Below, in pieces: positions 1 through 7,515 of a stretch of 64,000 nt of DNA. Positions within the stretch are counted from its first letter, which is position 1. Every line of letters begins with the position of its first letter. This DNA is from an uncultured Gammaproteobacteria bacterium (GTDB lineage: Bacteria > Pseudomonadota > Gammaproteobacteria > JAADHQ01), in the NCBI GenBank assembly GCA_947258655.1, contig CAMYJD010000004.1:7644-71643 (forward strand). Direction: 5' to 3'. The notes under the pieces were generated by a model that was not told where the DNA came from, did not search any database, and saw only the letters and a program-made list of their open reading frames with translations. The translations under genes were made by a program, and so were the position numbers.

Positions 1-260
1 TATTGTATGCAGACATTCAACGTTTCACGACGTTTTCAGATGGTTTTGTCGCCTTCGATCCATCACAGAAGCATGTGCTAGGTGATATGCGTTACAGCAT
101 GCTGCCTGTTAGCGTCAAGCCACTATGGGGTATCGTGATTAATGCCGAACATCCGCAAGAGCATGCCGATTATCGTTTCTTCCGTGATAGCAGCGCTGAT
201 GCAAGGAAAACGTTTATTAATATGGTGCTGGGCAGGTGTGCGAATGCAGAATGTGCGTAG
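1..260 (+). CDS. Metal-dependent hydrolase (YdjM/YbcI-like membrane protein), C-terminal part
   Basis: Only the last roughly 85 residues are present and the reading frame is open to the window edge, so the gene starts upstream. The tail carries a pattern that I recall from the ends of inner-membrane metal-dependent hydrolases of the YdjM/DUF457 type: a short F-S-D-G-F segment, then L-G-D-M-R-Y, then P-L-W-G-I. The catalytic and membrane parts are not in the window, so the family call rests on the tail alone. The stop at 258-260 is followed by about 180 bases without a gene. Confidence 0.55.
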   Translation, partial: LYADIQRFTTFSDGFVAFDPSQKHVLGDMRYSMLPVSVKPLWGIVINAEHPQEHADYRFFRDSSADARKTFINMVLGRCANAECA

Positions 261-439
261 TGATGTATAACATTAAATATGTGGAGCCAGATTACTGTTG
301 ATATAAAGTCTCAATAATTCATTAGCTTAGAGTCATATATTTATTGTCTGCGAGGACTGCAAAAAGCGTATCGGCTTGAATGAGACGCTTGCCCGGTAGT
401 CTGAATAGCCATATCATCAATGCGAATGGGAGGTTCCTG

Positions 440-1309
440 ATGATGAAATGTGTTCAATTTTTTCTCGGTCTGGGCGCTGCGTTGACATTTCTCACTACGG
501 TCGATCAAGCCCAGGCGTTCGAGCTAAGTTTTGAGGCGCACTCGCCATCCGTATTTGCCCAGCCTCATGACATCACGTTGTCACCCGATCAACGCTATCT
601 GTATGTCGCCGATAACAACAACGACCGTATTGCGGTGTTGGAGCCGATTTCGTTGGCCGTGGTGGGTAGCTTCGCCAATGGTGAAGTCAGTGAGCCGCAC
701 GATGTCGTTTTTCAGGCGGACGGAAAGTTACTGGTCGCGGACACCGGGAATAGTCGCATTGCTATCTATGACGTGACGGGTGCAAAAGGGCGATTGGTTG
801 GTGAAATCAAGGGTGAGTTCACACGCCCTGAAGGTGTGGGGATTCACCCGAATGGGCGTATTTATGTGACGGGTGCCGGTTCCGGTAATATCGTTTCCCT
901 GGCCAACGGCAAGACTGTTTCCAAGGTAGGTGGTTTATCTTCTCCGCATGATGTTGCCATTGCAGCGGACGGATCAGTCTGGATCGCCGATGCGGGTAAC
1001 GATCGTCTAGTGCAGATGAATGAAGCACTGAAGACACTCACAATTATCGAAGGCGCGCCTTATCGCTTCGATGGTCCGCGTTATCTGGATTTTGACAGCC
1101 AGGGCCGTTTGTTTGTCGCCGACAAATATGCGCACAAGATAAAGGTACTGGCACCAGACAACACACTGATGTATACACTGGGTCAGGATCGCGCTGGACT
1201 GGGACCGGGGATGTTTGACAGACCAGAAGGGGTCGTCATCTACAAGCAGCATGTGTGGTTTTCAGATACCTACAATAATCGTATTGTGCGTTATCGCATC
1301 ACTGAATAA
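440..1309 (+). CDS. Secreted NHL-repeat beta-propeller protein
   Basis: I start the gene at the ATG at 440, not at an upstream ATG at 380, because GGGAGG lies at 428-433 and the protein then opens with a normal signal peptide (M-M-K, a hydrophobic run, cleavage near A-Q-A-F). The mature part has six NHL-type blades of the form P-H-D/P-E-G, then L-Y-V-A-D, then N-x-R-I. This predicts a six-bladed propeller in the periplasm or outside the cell. No catalytic residues stand out; NHL propellers usually bind proteins or ligands, and some are lyases. It may be co-transcribed with the histidine phosphatase 65 bases downstream. The substrate is unknown. Confidence 0.75.
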   Translation: MMKCVQFFLGLGAALTFLTTVDQAQAFELSFEAHSPSVFAQPHDITLSPDQRYLYVADNNNDRIAVLEPISLAVVGSFANGEVSEPHDVVFQADGKLLVADTGNSRIAIYDVTGAKGRLVGEIKGEFTRPEGVGIHPNGRIYVTGAGSGNIVSLANGKTVSKVGGLSSPHDVAIAADGSVWIADAGNDRLVQMNEALKTLTIIEGAPYRFDGPRYLDFDSQGRLFVADKYAHKIKVLAPDNTLMYTLGQDRAGLGPGMFDRPEGVVIYKQHVWFSDTYNNRIVRYRITE

Positions 1310-1374
1310 CATTGCATCTTCAAGGGAGCTATTATGATCTTTACCAGCATGATGAAAGCACGGAGAGATTGAAT

Positions 1375-1962
1375 ATGAAGCCAGATAACAGTATTGCATG
1401 GATACTGATACTGTTCGTTTCTCTCGTTCCAGCCAGCACCATCGCGGGTGAAAATGAGCTGATTCAGCAAATGCGCTCCGGTGCAGTAGTGCTGATGATC
1501 CGTCATGCCCTGGCACCGGGTATTGGCGATCCGGAAGAATTTAGACTCGATGATTGTTCTACCCAGCGTAACCTGAATGAACAGGGGCGTGAGCAGGCAC
1601 GGGGCATCGGAGAATGGTTGCGGGTGCGTGGCATTCGGCATGTGCAATTATATTCCAGCCAATGGTGTCGTTGTCTGGACACGGCGCGTCTGATGAATCT
1701 GGGTGTTGTCACGCCATTGCCGGCATTAAATTCATTTTTTGAACGACCTGAGGATCGTGCGCCTAACTTATCCGCTTTAAGAAAGTTCATTCGTGACAAT
1801 GCGAAACCGGGTGAGCTGATCATCATGGTCACGCATCAGGTCACCATCTCGGGTATTACTGATAAATGGACGGACTCGGGGCATGGTAAATTAATCCGGT
1901 TTGACCTGACAAATAGTATAGAATTGCTGGGCGAACTCGATTTTAATGGTAAATCCTGGTAA
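1375..1962 (+). CDS. Exported histidine phosphatase family protein
   Basis: Histidine phosphatase (phosphoglycerate mutase-like) domain. The catalytic R-H-A motif occurs in L-M-I-R-H-A-L-A-P-G near residue 40, and the second histidine of the active site lies in M-V-T-H-Q near the C terminus. The start at 1375 is chosen because GGAGAG sits just upstream (1362-1367) and the N terminus becomes a signal peptide (M-K-P, hydrophobic run, A-S-T-I-A-G). A longer frame from 1312 would bury this signal. Periplasmic proteins of this type are phosphatases of unknown substrate. The C-C-R-C-like cysteines near S-S-Q-W-C-R-C are unusual for the family. Confidence 0.75.
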   Translation: MKPDNSIAWILILFVSLVPASTIAGENELIQQMRSGAVVLMIRHALAPGIGDPEEFRLDDCSTQRNLNEQGREQARGIGEWLRVRGIRHVQLYSSQWCRCLDTARLMNLGVVTPLPALNSFFERPEDRAPNLSALRKFIRDNAKPGELIIMVTHQVTISGITDKWTDSGHGKLIRFDLTNSIELLGELDFNGKSW

Positions 1963-1982
1963 GCAGAGTGAGATCGATATCG

Positions 1983-2192
1983 ATGATTATCCCTTATAAC
2001 GAATTATCGGAAGATGTATTACAAGCCCTGGTTGAAGACTTTGTTACGCGTGAGGGTACTGATTACGGCCAGGAAGAACAGAGTACACAGGAGAAAGCAG
2101 AGCAGCTTTTAGCACTACTGAAAGCAGGAGAATTATTGATTACATATAACGAAGACACAAAGAGCTGTGGGCTTATTACCAAAAATCAATAG
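1983..2192 (+). CDS. yheU: YheU family protein (UPF0270)
   Basis: Small protein of 69 residues that matches the YheU/UPF0270 pattern: M-I-I-P-Y-x-x-L-S at the start, then V-x-R-E-G-T-D-Y-G and a run of Q/E-rich residues. The ATG at 1983 gives the family N terminus; a GTG at 1968 in the same frame would add five residues with no family support. YheU is a conserved gammaproteobacterial protein without a settled function. It lies 20 bases after the phosphatase gene and may share its transcript. Confidence 0.85.
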   Translation: MIIPYNELSEDVLQALVEDFVTREGTDYGQEEQSTQEKAEQLLALLKAGELLITYNEDTKSCGLITKNQ

Positions 2193-2467
2193 CCTCAGTC
2201 TCGTTTGTAAAGATAAAAAACCATAATAATCAATATATTAATGGCCTATGAAAGACAATAGTCAAGCGTTATTAACACCCTAAACGTGATACTGCTCAAT
2301 CTGGGCGAATGGCTTTTTAATACACAACTAGCGTAATCACGGTGGCTATAACAATCATTACTACGGCTTCTATTGCTAGAGACGTCAATGAGAATTTTGA
2401 CCGTGAATACTTAAGTTCTGATTTTGCGTCAATATAGTTCAATGATTTTCACCTTGCAGAAATATAC
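2193..2467. other. Intergenic region without a recognisable gene
   Basis: About 275 AT-rich bases between yheU and the small DNA-binding protein gene. I see no coding pattern on either strand and no clear terminator. The downstream end runs into the palindrome at 2468-2485. Confidence 0.5.
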
Positions 2468-2485
2468 ACATTGTATATACAATGT
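2468..2485. promoter_or_regulatory. Perfect 18-bp palindrome, candidate operator of the RHH protein
   Basis: The sequence ACATTGTATATACAATGT is a perfect inverted repeat with no spacer. It ends 31 bases before the ATG of a ribbon-helix-helix protein gene. Proteins of that fold commonly bind palindromes over their own promoters, so autoregulation is a reasonable inference. The TATATA centre could also be part of a -10 element. Confidence 0.5.
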
Positions 2486-2516
2486 AAACAATATATAAAA
2501 AAAGTCAAGTATACCC

Positions 2517-2660
2517 ATGTCAAAACAGAAAGTTATTAACTTCAGAATTGATGCTGACATCAAACAAAAGGCCAAAAAACTCGCTGAAGCAGATGGTCGT
2601 AGCCTCTCGAACTGGATCACCCGCTTGATCGAGCGCGAGATTCGCCGGAGTAAAAAATAA
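2517..2660 (+). CDS. Small ribbon-helix-helix DNA-binding protein
   Basis: A 47-residue open frame from the ATG at 2517 to the TAA at 2658. It has the RHH layout: a beta strand (K-V-I-N-F-R-I-D), helix A (I-K-Q-K-A-K-K-L-A-E), a turn (D-G-R-S-L-S-N-W), and helix B (I-T-R-L-I-E-R-E-I). This is the shape of Arc/CopG-type repressors and of antitoxins. No toxin gene follows: the next gene is mqo on the same strand after about 340 bases. It may therefore be a stand-alone repressor or an orphan antitoxin. Its ribosome-binding site is weak. The upstream palindrome at 2468-2485 is a natural target. Confidence 0.65.
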   Translation: MSKQKVINFRIDADIKQKAKKLAEADGRSLSNWITRLIEREIRRSKK

Positions 2661-2670
2661 TCAATCGGCC

Positions 2671-2738
2671 ATACTCGAATGACTAAACCATATTATTATT
2701 AGTCATTCCATGACAAATACATCGGCATATTCGAGTAT
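2671..2738. repeat. Nested inverted repeats (possible hairpin)
   Basis: ATACTCGAAT at 2671-2680 is the reverse complement of ATTCGAGTAT at 2729-2738. Inside it, AATGACTAA at 2678-2686 pairs with TTAGTCATT at 2699-2707. The two arm pairs share three bases, so they are alternative or stacked stems. It may terminate the RHH transcript, though there is no U tract. The rest of the gap to mqo (2739-3002) holds no gene that I can see. Confidence 0.5.
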
Positions 2739-3002
2739 TACTTTAGCGAGCGGTAGAAAGGGGGGTAACTAAGCTTAGGCATTTTTATTGGTCATAGACG
2801 CCTCATATGGAATTCTCATTTACCGCATGCCGATATGTTTATCCTCATGACGTTAGAGCTAATCAAATACAAGCCTGTATTTATCTTGCACATGGAAAAA
2901 CCGGGTTAGAGCACATTAAATATTTATAACAGGAACAATTGCTCTCGGGCACTTATTTAATATATTTTATTTAGTATCAGTTTTTGGAGTCTGGATTCGC
3001 GG

Positions 3003-4481
3003 ATGAATGAAGATCGTTTGCAAGTGGTATTGATCGGGGCGGGTATTATGAGTGCCACATTAGGCGTATTGTTAAAACAACTCATGCCCGACGCGCGGAT
3101 CTCGCTGTTTGAATGCCTTGATAAGGCCGCTGCAGAAAGCTCAGATGCTTTAAATAACTCGGGTACAGGGCATGCGGCCTATTGTGAGCTCAATTATACC
3201 CCGCTGCAAGATGGACAAGTAGACATAACAAATGCGCAATATATCGCGGAACGTTTTGAGGTGTCCAAGCAGCTGTGGGCCTTCCTGAAGGAAGCGGGTG
3301 CGATTTCATATCAGGATCCGTTTATCAATGCGGTGCCCCATATGAGTTTTGTATGGGGCGATGAGAATACAGACTTTCTGCGTAAACGCTATGAGGCAAT
3401 GTGTAAGGCTCCTATCTTCCAGGATATGCAGTATTCAGCCGATCCTGCTGTAATCCGGCAATGGGCGCCCTTGATTATGGAAGGGCGCGATAACACTTCG
3501 GTCCTGGCTGCGACAAAAATGGATGCCGGGACCGATGTCGATTTTGGTGCGATCACACGGGATATGGTCCGCTATCTGGAGCATTCTGAAGATGTCGAAG
3601 TTCAACTTGCGCATCGGGTTGTCGATCTTGTAAAACAAAAAAACGGTCGCTGGCGAATACTGGTTGATGATGTCGATAAAAAAACGCAAAAGGAAATCGA
3701 TGCAGATTATGTGTTTATTGGCGCAGGTGGTGGTTCACTCCCGTTGCTGCAAAAAACCGCTATCGATGAGGCAAAAGGCTACGGCGGCTTTCCTATCAGC
3801 GGTCAGTTCCTGATGTGTAGCAATCCGGGTATTGTGCAAAGGCATCTCGCGAAGGTCTATGGCAAGGCCGAAGTAGGAGCACCGCCGATGTCTGTGCCGC
3901 ATCTTGATACTCGCATAATTGGTGGTCAGCGGATCCTTTTTTTCGGGCCCTATGCCGGGTTTACTACCAGATTTCTGAAGAATGGATCGTTCCTGGATTT
4001 ACCCTTATCAATAGGTATGAATAATATTCGGCCCATGCTTGCTGCCGGGATGCGCAACAGGGACCTGACAGCTTACCTGATAAAGCAGGTTATGCTGTCA
4101 TCTGAACAGCGGTTTAAGTCATTGCAGGATTATTATCCCGATGCGAAGCCCGAGGACTGGACGTTGACCGTAGCTGGTCAGCGTGTCCAGGTCATACAGA
4201 GGGATAAAGGTGGTGGTGGTGTGCTTAAATTTGGCACCGAGATCGTCACCTCGGCAGATGGGTCTGTTGCGGCACTGTTGGGAGCATCGCCAGGTGCATC
4301 AACCTCAGTATCCATTGCGTTGGACGTGCTTACACACATGTTCCCAGAGAAAATCACTAGCCAGTCATGGCAGCAGACCTTAAAGAAAATGATTCCGAGC
4401 TATGGCGAGTCCTTGATCGATAATGATGACCTGTGCTTAGCCACAAGAGCACGCACGCATGCGATCCTTGGCTTGAGCTGA
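3003..4481 (+). CDS. mqo: Malate:quinone oxidoreductase
   Basis: FAD-dependent, membrane-associated enzyme that oxidises malate to oxaloacetate and passes electrons to quinone in the TCA cycle. The N terminus has the dinucleotide-binding motif G-A-G-I-M-S-A-T near residue 12, followed by the Mqo signature around N-N-S-G-T-G-H-A-A-Y-C-E-L-N-Y-T-P. The family pattern K-F-G-T-E-I-V-T near residue 410 is also present. The length of 492 residues is normal for Mqo. GGAG lies about 15 bases before the ATG. The gene converges on ampG, with nine bases between the stops. Confidence 0.93.
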   Translation: MNEDRLQVVLIGAGIMSATLGVLLKQLMPDARISLFECLDKAAAESSDALNNSGTGHAAYCELNYTPLQDGQVDITNAQYIAERFEVSKQLWAFLKEAGAISYQDPFINAVPHMSFVWGDENTDFLRKRYEAMCKAPIFQDMQYSADPAVIRQWAPLIMEGRDNTSVLAATKMDAGTDVDFGAITRDMVRYLEHSEDVEVQLAHRVVDLVKQKNGRWRILVDDVDKKTQKEIDADYVFIGAGGGSLPLLQKTAIDEAKGYGGFPISGQFLMCSNPGIVQRHLAKVYGKAEVGAPPMSVPHLDTRIIGGQRILFFGPYAGFTTRFLKNGSFLDLPLSIGMNNIRPMLAAGMRNRDLTAYLIKQVMLSSEQRFKSLQDYYPDAKPEDWTLTVAGQRVQVIQRDKGGGGVLKFGTEIVTSADGSVAALLGASPGASTSVSIALDVLTHMFPEKITSQSWQQTLKKMIPSYGESLIDNDDLCLATRARTHAILGLS

Positions 4482-4490
4482 TACGGCTTA

Positions 4491-5852
4491 TTATGCCCTC
4501 GCTTGTAGCTGTCGCGCTGCCGTACTAAAGGTTAAATAGCTGGCAACGAGTATTGCCGGTACACCGAGTAAAGCGGCATAACTAAAGAACCATGCATAAC
4601 CATAGGCCTCCACAATCACGCCTGAAAAACCGCCGAGAACTTTCGCCGGCAGGGTCATTAGCGAACTGAACAGGGCGTATTGCGTGGCGGTGTAGGCCGC
4701 ATTGGTCAGGCTGGATAGATAGGCAATAAAGGCTGCCCCGGCCAGGCCGCCGGAAAAATTATCTGCACTGATGACAATGGCTAGCCAGACCTTTTCGGGG
4801 CCCAGTGTCGCCATGTAGGTAAACAATAAATTGGTTACTGCAACGAGTACTGCGCCGAGAATCAATGGTCGGTGGATCCCGTAACGCACGACCAGGATGC
4901 CACCCGCAGCCGCACCGCCAATCGACATGAAAAAACCAAAAACCTTGGCGATGTTGGCAATGTCGGGCTTGCTGAAGCCGAGGTCAAGATAGAAAGGATT
5001 AGCCATCACACCCATGGTGATATCCGAAATACGGTAGATACCAATGAAAAACAGAATAATCAGGGCCAATTTTCCATAGCGCGTGAAAAAATCGACAAAC
5101 GGGCTAACCACCGCACTGCTGAACCAGTCCAGAAAGCGCTGCAGGCGTGAGGGCATATGACCGCCATGGCTGATGACGTCGGCAGTGTGTGCCTCACGTT
5201 CACGCGTTGCTGCTGAAACCTTATGTTCAGGTTCACTGATCAGTAATACCGTTACTATGCCAACGCTCATCAGTGCGGCCATGACCATGTAACTCAGTGA
5301 CCAGCTTGAAAATTCGGCAATATAAAACGCGCCAGCCCCGGCGACCAACAAGGCAAGGCGATAACCCAGAATATAGGTGGCGGCCATCGCGCCCTGGTAT
5401 TCCTTATCGATAATTTCAATACGATACGCATCCAATGCAACATCCTGGGTTGCTGAACTGAACGCTACCAGCAAACCGAACACTGCCATCATCGTTAAGT
5501 CGATGCGCGGGTTCGTTATGGCCATGCCTAGCAGGCCGCAAGCGATACCCAGCTGCGCGGCCAGCATCCATCCGCGGCGTTTGCCTAGGAGTCTCGTCAG
5601 CACAGGGAATGGCAAGCGATCGATCACCGGTGACCAGATCACTTTAATAGAATAGGTAATGCCGATCCAGCTAAAGAAGCCAATCGTCGCTCGACTGACA
5701 CTGGCCTCAGTCAGCCAGGCCGACAAAGTTGAAAATACGAGCAGAAACGGCAGGCCAGCGCTGAATCCGAGAAATAACATCGCAATCACGCGCGGTTGTG
5801 TATAGACCAGAAGCGCCTCGCGCCAGCTATGCATGGGGGGCAGTACAGTCAA
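4491..5852 (-). CDS. ampG: AmpG-family muropeptide permease
   Basis: Major facilitator with many hydrophobic helices, 453 residues. The start L-V-Y-T-Q-P-R-V-I-A-M-L-F-L-G-F-S-A-G-L-P and the motif S-A-T-Q-D-V-A-L-D-A-Y-R-I are typical of AmpG, the inner-membrane importer of anhydromuropeptides for cell-wall recycling. The start is a TTG codon at 5852: GGAGG lies five bases upstream, whereas the next ATG, six codons in, has no comparable site. The gene is on the opposite strand to its neighbours and has its own promoter region in 5853-6124, in which I recognise no specific element. Confidence 0.88.
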   Translation of the reverse strand: MTVLPPMHSWREALLVYTQPRVIAMLFLGFSAGLPFLLVFSTLSAWLTEASVSRATIGFFSWIGITYSIKVIWSPVIDRLPFPVLTRLLGKRRGWMLAAQLGIACGLLGMAITNPRIDLTMMAVFGLLVAFSSATQDVALDAYRIEIIDKEYQGAMAATYILGYRLALLVAGAGAFYIAEFSSWSLSYMVMAALMSVGIVTVLLISEPEHKVSAATREREAHTADVISHGGHMPSRLQRFLDWFSSAVVSPFVDFFTRYGKLALIILFFIGIYRISDITMGVMANPFYLDLGFSKPDIANIAKVFGFFMSIGGAAAGGILVVRYGIHRPLILGAVLVAVTNLLFTYMATLGPEKVWLAIVISADNFSGGLAGAAFIAYLSSLTNAAYTATQYALFSSLMTLPAKVLGGFSGVIVEAYGYAWFFSYAALLGVPAILVASYLTFSTAARQLQARA

Positions 5853-6124
5853 ATTGTCCTCCAGTTTTTCTTGTTTTCAGCCCCTACTTTAGCATGTTTA
5901 TGCCATATGAATTAGTCAAACGGGATTTGATCAAGGGATTAAGGTGTCTGGGATTAGGGGGGGCATGGGTGATAGTACTTGGAAGTCTGTTGAACCAGGG
6001 GGTGCGTTAAAACTGGGAAAAATGGTTGATTTCTGTTCTGGTATTTTAAATTTAGAACTCTGACCTCAGTAAAACATTAATAATATGTAAAATGACCTGT
6101 AGTATGTATATATCTGATAAGTAT

Positions 6125-6514
6125 TTACATGAATATAGCTATAATTTTTTCGTAAAGGGTATTTGCTTTATATGGTTTCACGATATATCCATCGATTCCA
6201 AACGCAATGGCCTGCCTTACTTTATCTAGCTCAGCAGTCGCTGTCACCATCATGAATGCGGTAGATTGAAGTGTATCGTCAGATTTTATTGTTTTAAGTA
6301 CTTCAAGGCCGGTCATCCCTGGCATATTCCAATCACATATAATCAGATCAAATTGCGTGCGCTCCATTTTTTTAAGTGCATCTTTTCCACTCATTGCTGT
6401 TGCCAGGCGAAAGAAGCCGACATCTTTTAAAAATGTTTTCATAATACTTATCATCGATGGAACATCATCGACTATAAGAATTTTTTTGTCTTTTATAGGG
6501 TCTGGGATATTCAC
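6125..6514 (-). CDS. CheY-like single-domain response regulator
   Basis: Single receiver domain of 129 residues with no output domain. The acidic pair D-D is at 16-17, the phospho-acceptor Asp is D61 in I-C-D-W-N-M-P-G, a conserved T lies in M-V-T-A-T, and the lysine is in I-V-K-P-Y. It is transcribed away from the che operon, which has its own CheY (7146-7508). It may drive the motor, act as a phosphate sink, or be a second output. AAAGAG lies five bases before the ATG. A GCCGATAC sequence upstream (minus strand, 6589-6596) resembles the -10 of flagellar sigma-28 promoters, but no fitting -35 is seen. Confidence 0.85.
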   Translation of the reverse strand: MNIPDPIKDKKILIVDDVPSMISIMKTFLKDVGFFRLATAMSGKDALKKMERTQFDLIICDWNMPGMTGLEVLKTIKSDDTLQSTAFMMVTATAELDKVRQAIAFGIDGYIVKPYKANTLYEKIIAIFM

Positions 6515-6705
6515 TCTTTCTGTCCTTTACCGTCACCTTAAACATTATTTATTTTGATGATAATGAATTATACGTAGCTTAATCAACTGTATCGGCAGTT
6601 TGGTTAATATCTGATACACCCAGGTGGTGAAAATAATTAACATAAATTTACAATTACCGGGTATGCGGATATTGATCGATTAATGACGTATTTTCAGTAA
6701 ATATC

Positions 6706-6732
6706 TAAAGCTTTACTAGGTAAAGTCGATAG
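6706..6732 (+). promoter_or_regulatory. Candidate sigma-28 (FliA-type) promoter of the che operon
   Basis: TAAA at 6706-6709, a 15-base spacer, and GTCGATAG at 6725-6732. The enterobacterial sigma-28 consensus is TAAA-N15-GCCGATAA, so spacing is exact, the -35 matches fully and the -10 matches at six of eight bases. It is 44 bases before the STAS gene start. This would place the chemotaxis operon under flagellar late-gene control. It is a pattern match only. Confidence 0.5.
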
Positions 6733-6775
6733 GAAGAAAGTGTATATAGAATAAAGCATTATGGAGATTAAACTA

Positions 6776-7093
6776 ATGGCTGCAAATTCACTGGAGATCA
6801 TCGATATGGATAATGGCAAGATGTTTATTTGTCCTGATTATTTCGATATTTCAATAGTGTCTGATGCAAAGAATATATTTAAGGGCCTATTAGATGAAAA
6901 ACCTGAAACTATTAGCCTTGATACTAAAAAAATGGAATCGATTGATACGGCAGCTATGCAATTATTGTTTGTGTTTATTAATGATGCAAAAAAGAAAGGT
7001 ATTAATATTAATTTCCAGATTGATGATGATTCCCTGTGCAGAACAGCATCTGTATTAGGTCTTAGTAAGCATTTAGGGCTTAACTGCGAATAA
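6776..7093 (+). CDS. STAS-domain protein of the chemotaxis cluster
   Basis: A 105-residue STAS (anti-sigma antagonist type) domain, first gene of the che operon. I start at the ATG at 6776 because GGAG at 6763-6766 is nine bases upstream; the in-frame ATG at 6761 overlaps that site. The loop that carries the phosphoserine in SpoIIAA (D-S-S-G) reads I-D-T-A-A-M-Q-L-L here, so alanine appears to replace the phospho-acceptor. STAS proteins in some chemotaxis clusters bind CheA or CheW arrays; a partner-kinase role is not supported by any anti-sigma kinase gene nearby. Confidence 0.75.
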   Translation: MAANSLEIIDMDNGKMFICPDYFDISIVSDAKNIFKGLLDEKPETISLDTKKMESIDTAAMQLLFVFINDAKKKGININFQIDDDSLCRTASVLGLSKHLGLNCE

Positions 7094-7145
7094 TAACTGA
7101 ATTTGAGCATGAGATTTCTAACGGGAAGGACAAGAGGTAAGTCAA

Positions 7146-7508
7146 ATGACGACGATACTCACTGTAGATGATTCAACATCTATGCGACAAATGGTCTCGT
7201 TCACTTTAAAAGAAGCAGGATATGATGTTGTTGAAGCTAAAGATGGTGTTGACGGATTATCAAAAGCGAAAAATTCCAAGTTTAATCTAATAATAACAGA
7301 TGTGAATATGCCAGAAATGGATGGAATTTCTTTGGTCAAAGCACTCAGGGCAATAACAAGATATAAATTTACCCCAATTTTATTACTTACAACTGAAGCA
7401 GGGCCAGATATAAAACAGGAAGGAAAAGCAGCTGGGGCAACAGGATGGTTAGTAAAACCATTTAATCCTGATCAGTTGTTAAACACTATAGTAAAAGTAG
7501 TAGGCTGA
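7146..7508 (+). CDS. cheY: Chemotaxis response regulator CheY
   Basis: Receiver domain of 120 residues, the canonical CheY of this operon. The phospho-acceptor is D52 in I-I-T-D-V-N-M-P-E-M-D-G, the acidic pair is D8-D9, the conserved T is in L-L-T-T-E, and the lysine is in L-V-K-P-F. Phosphorylation by CheA directly downstream is expected. AGAGG lies upstream of the start. No cheZ phosphatase gene occurs in the window, so dephosphorylation may depend on CheD, on the second CheY as a sink, or on genes elsewhere. Confidence 0.9.
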   Translation: MTTILTVDDSTSMRQMVSFTLKEAGYDVVEAKDGVDGLSKAKNSKFNLIITDVNMPEMDGISLVKALRAITRYKFTPILLLTTEAGPDIKQEGKAAGATGWLVKPFNPDQLLNTIVKVVG

Positions 7509-7515
7509 GGAAAAT

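Noticed and set aside
2517-3002. Toxin-antitoxin module around the RHH gene
   Set aside because: No toxin-like frame on either side; the neighbours are yheU and mqo.
6589-6596. GCCGATAC upstream of the minus-strand cheY as a sigma-28 promoter
   Set aside because: The -10 fits, but no TAAA-type -35 lies at the needed distance.
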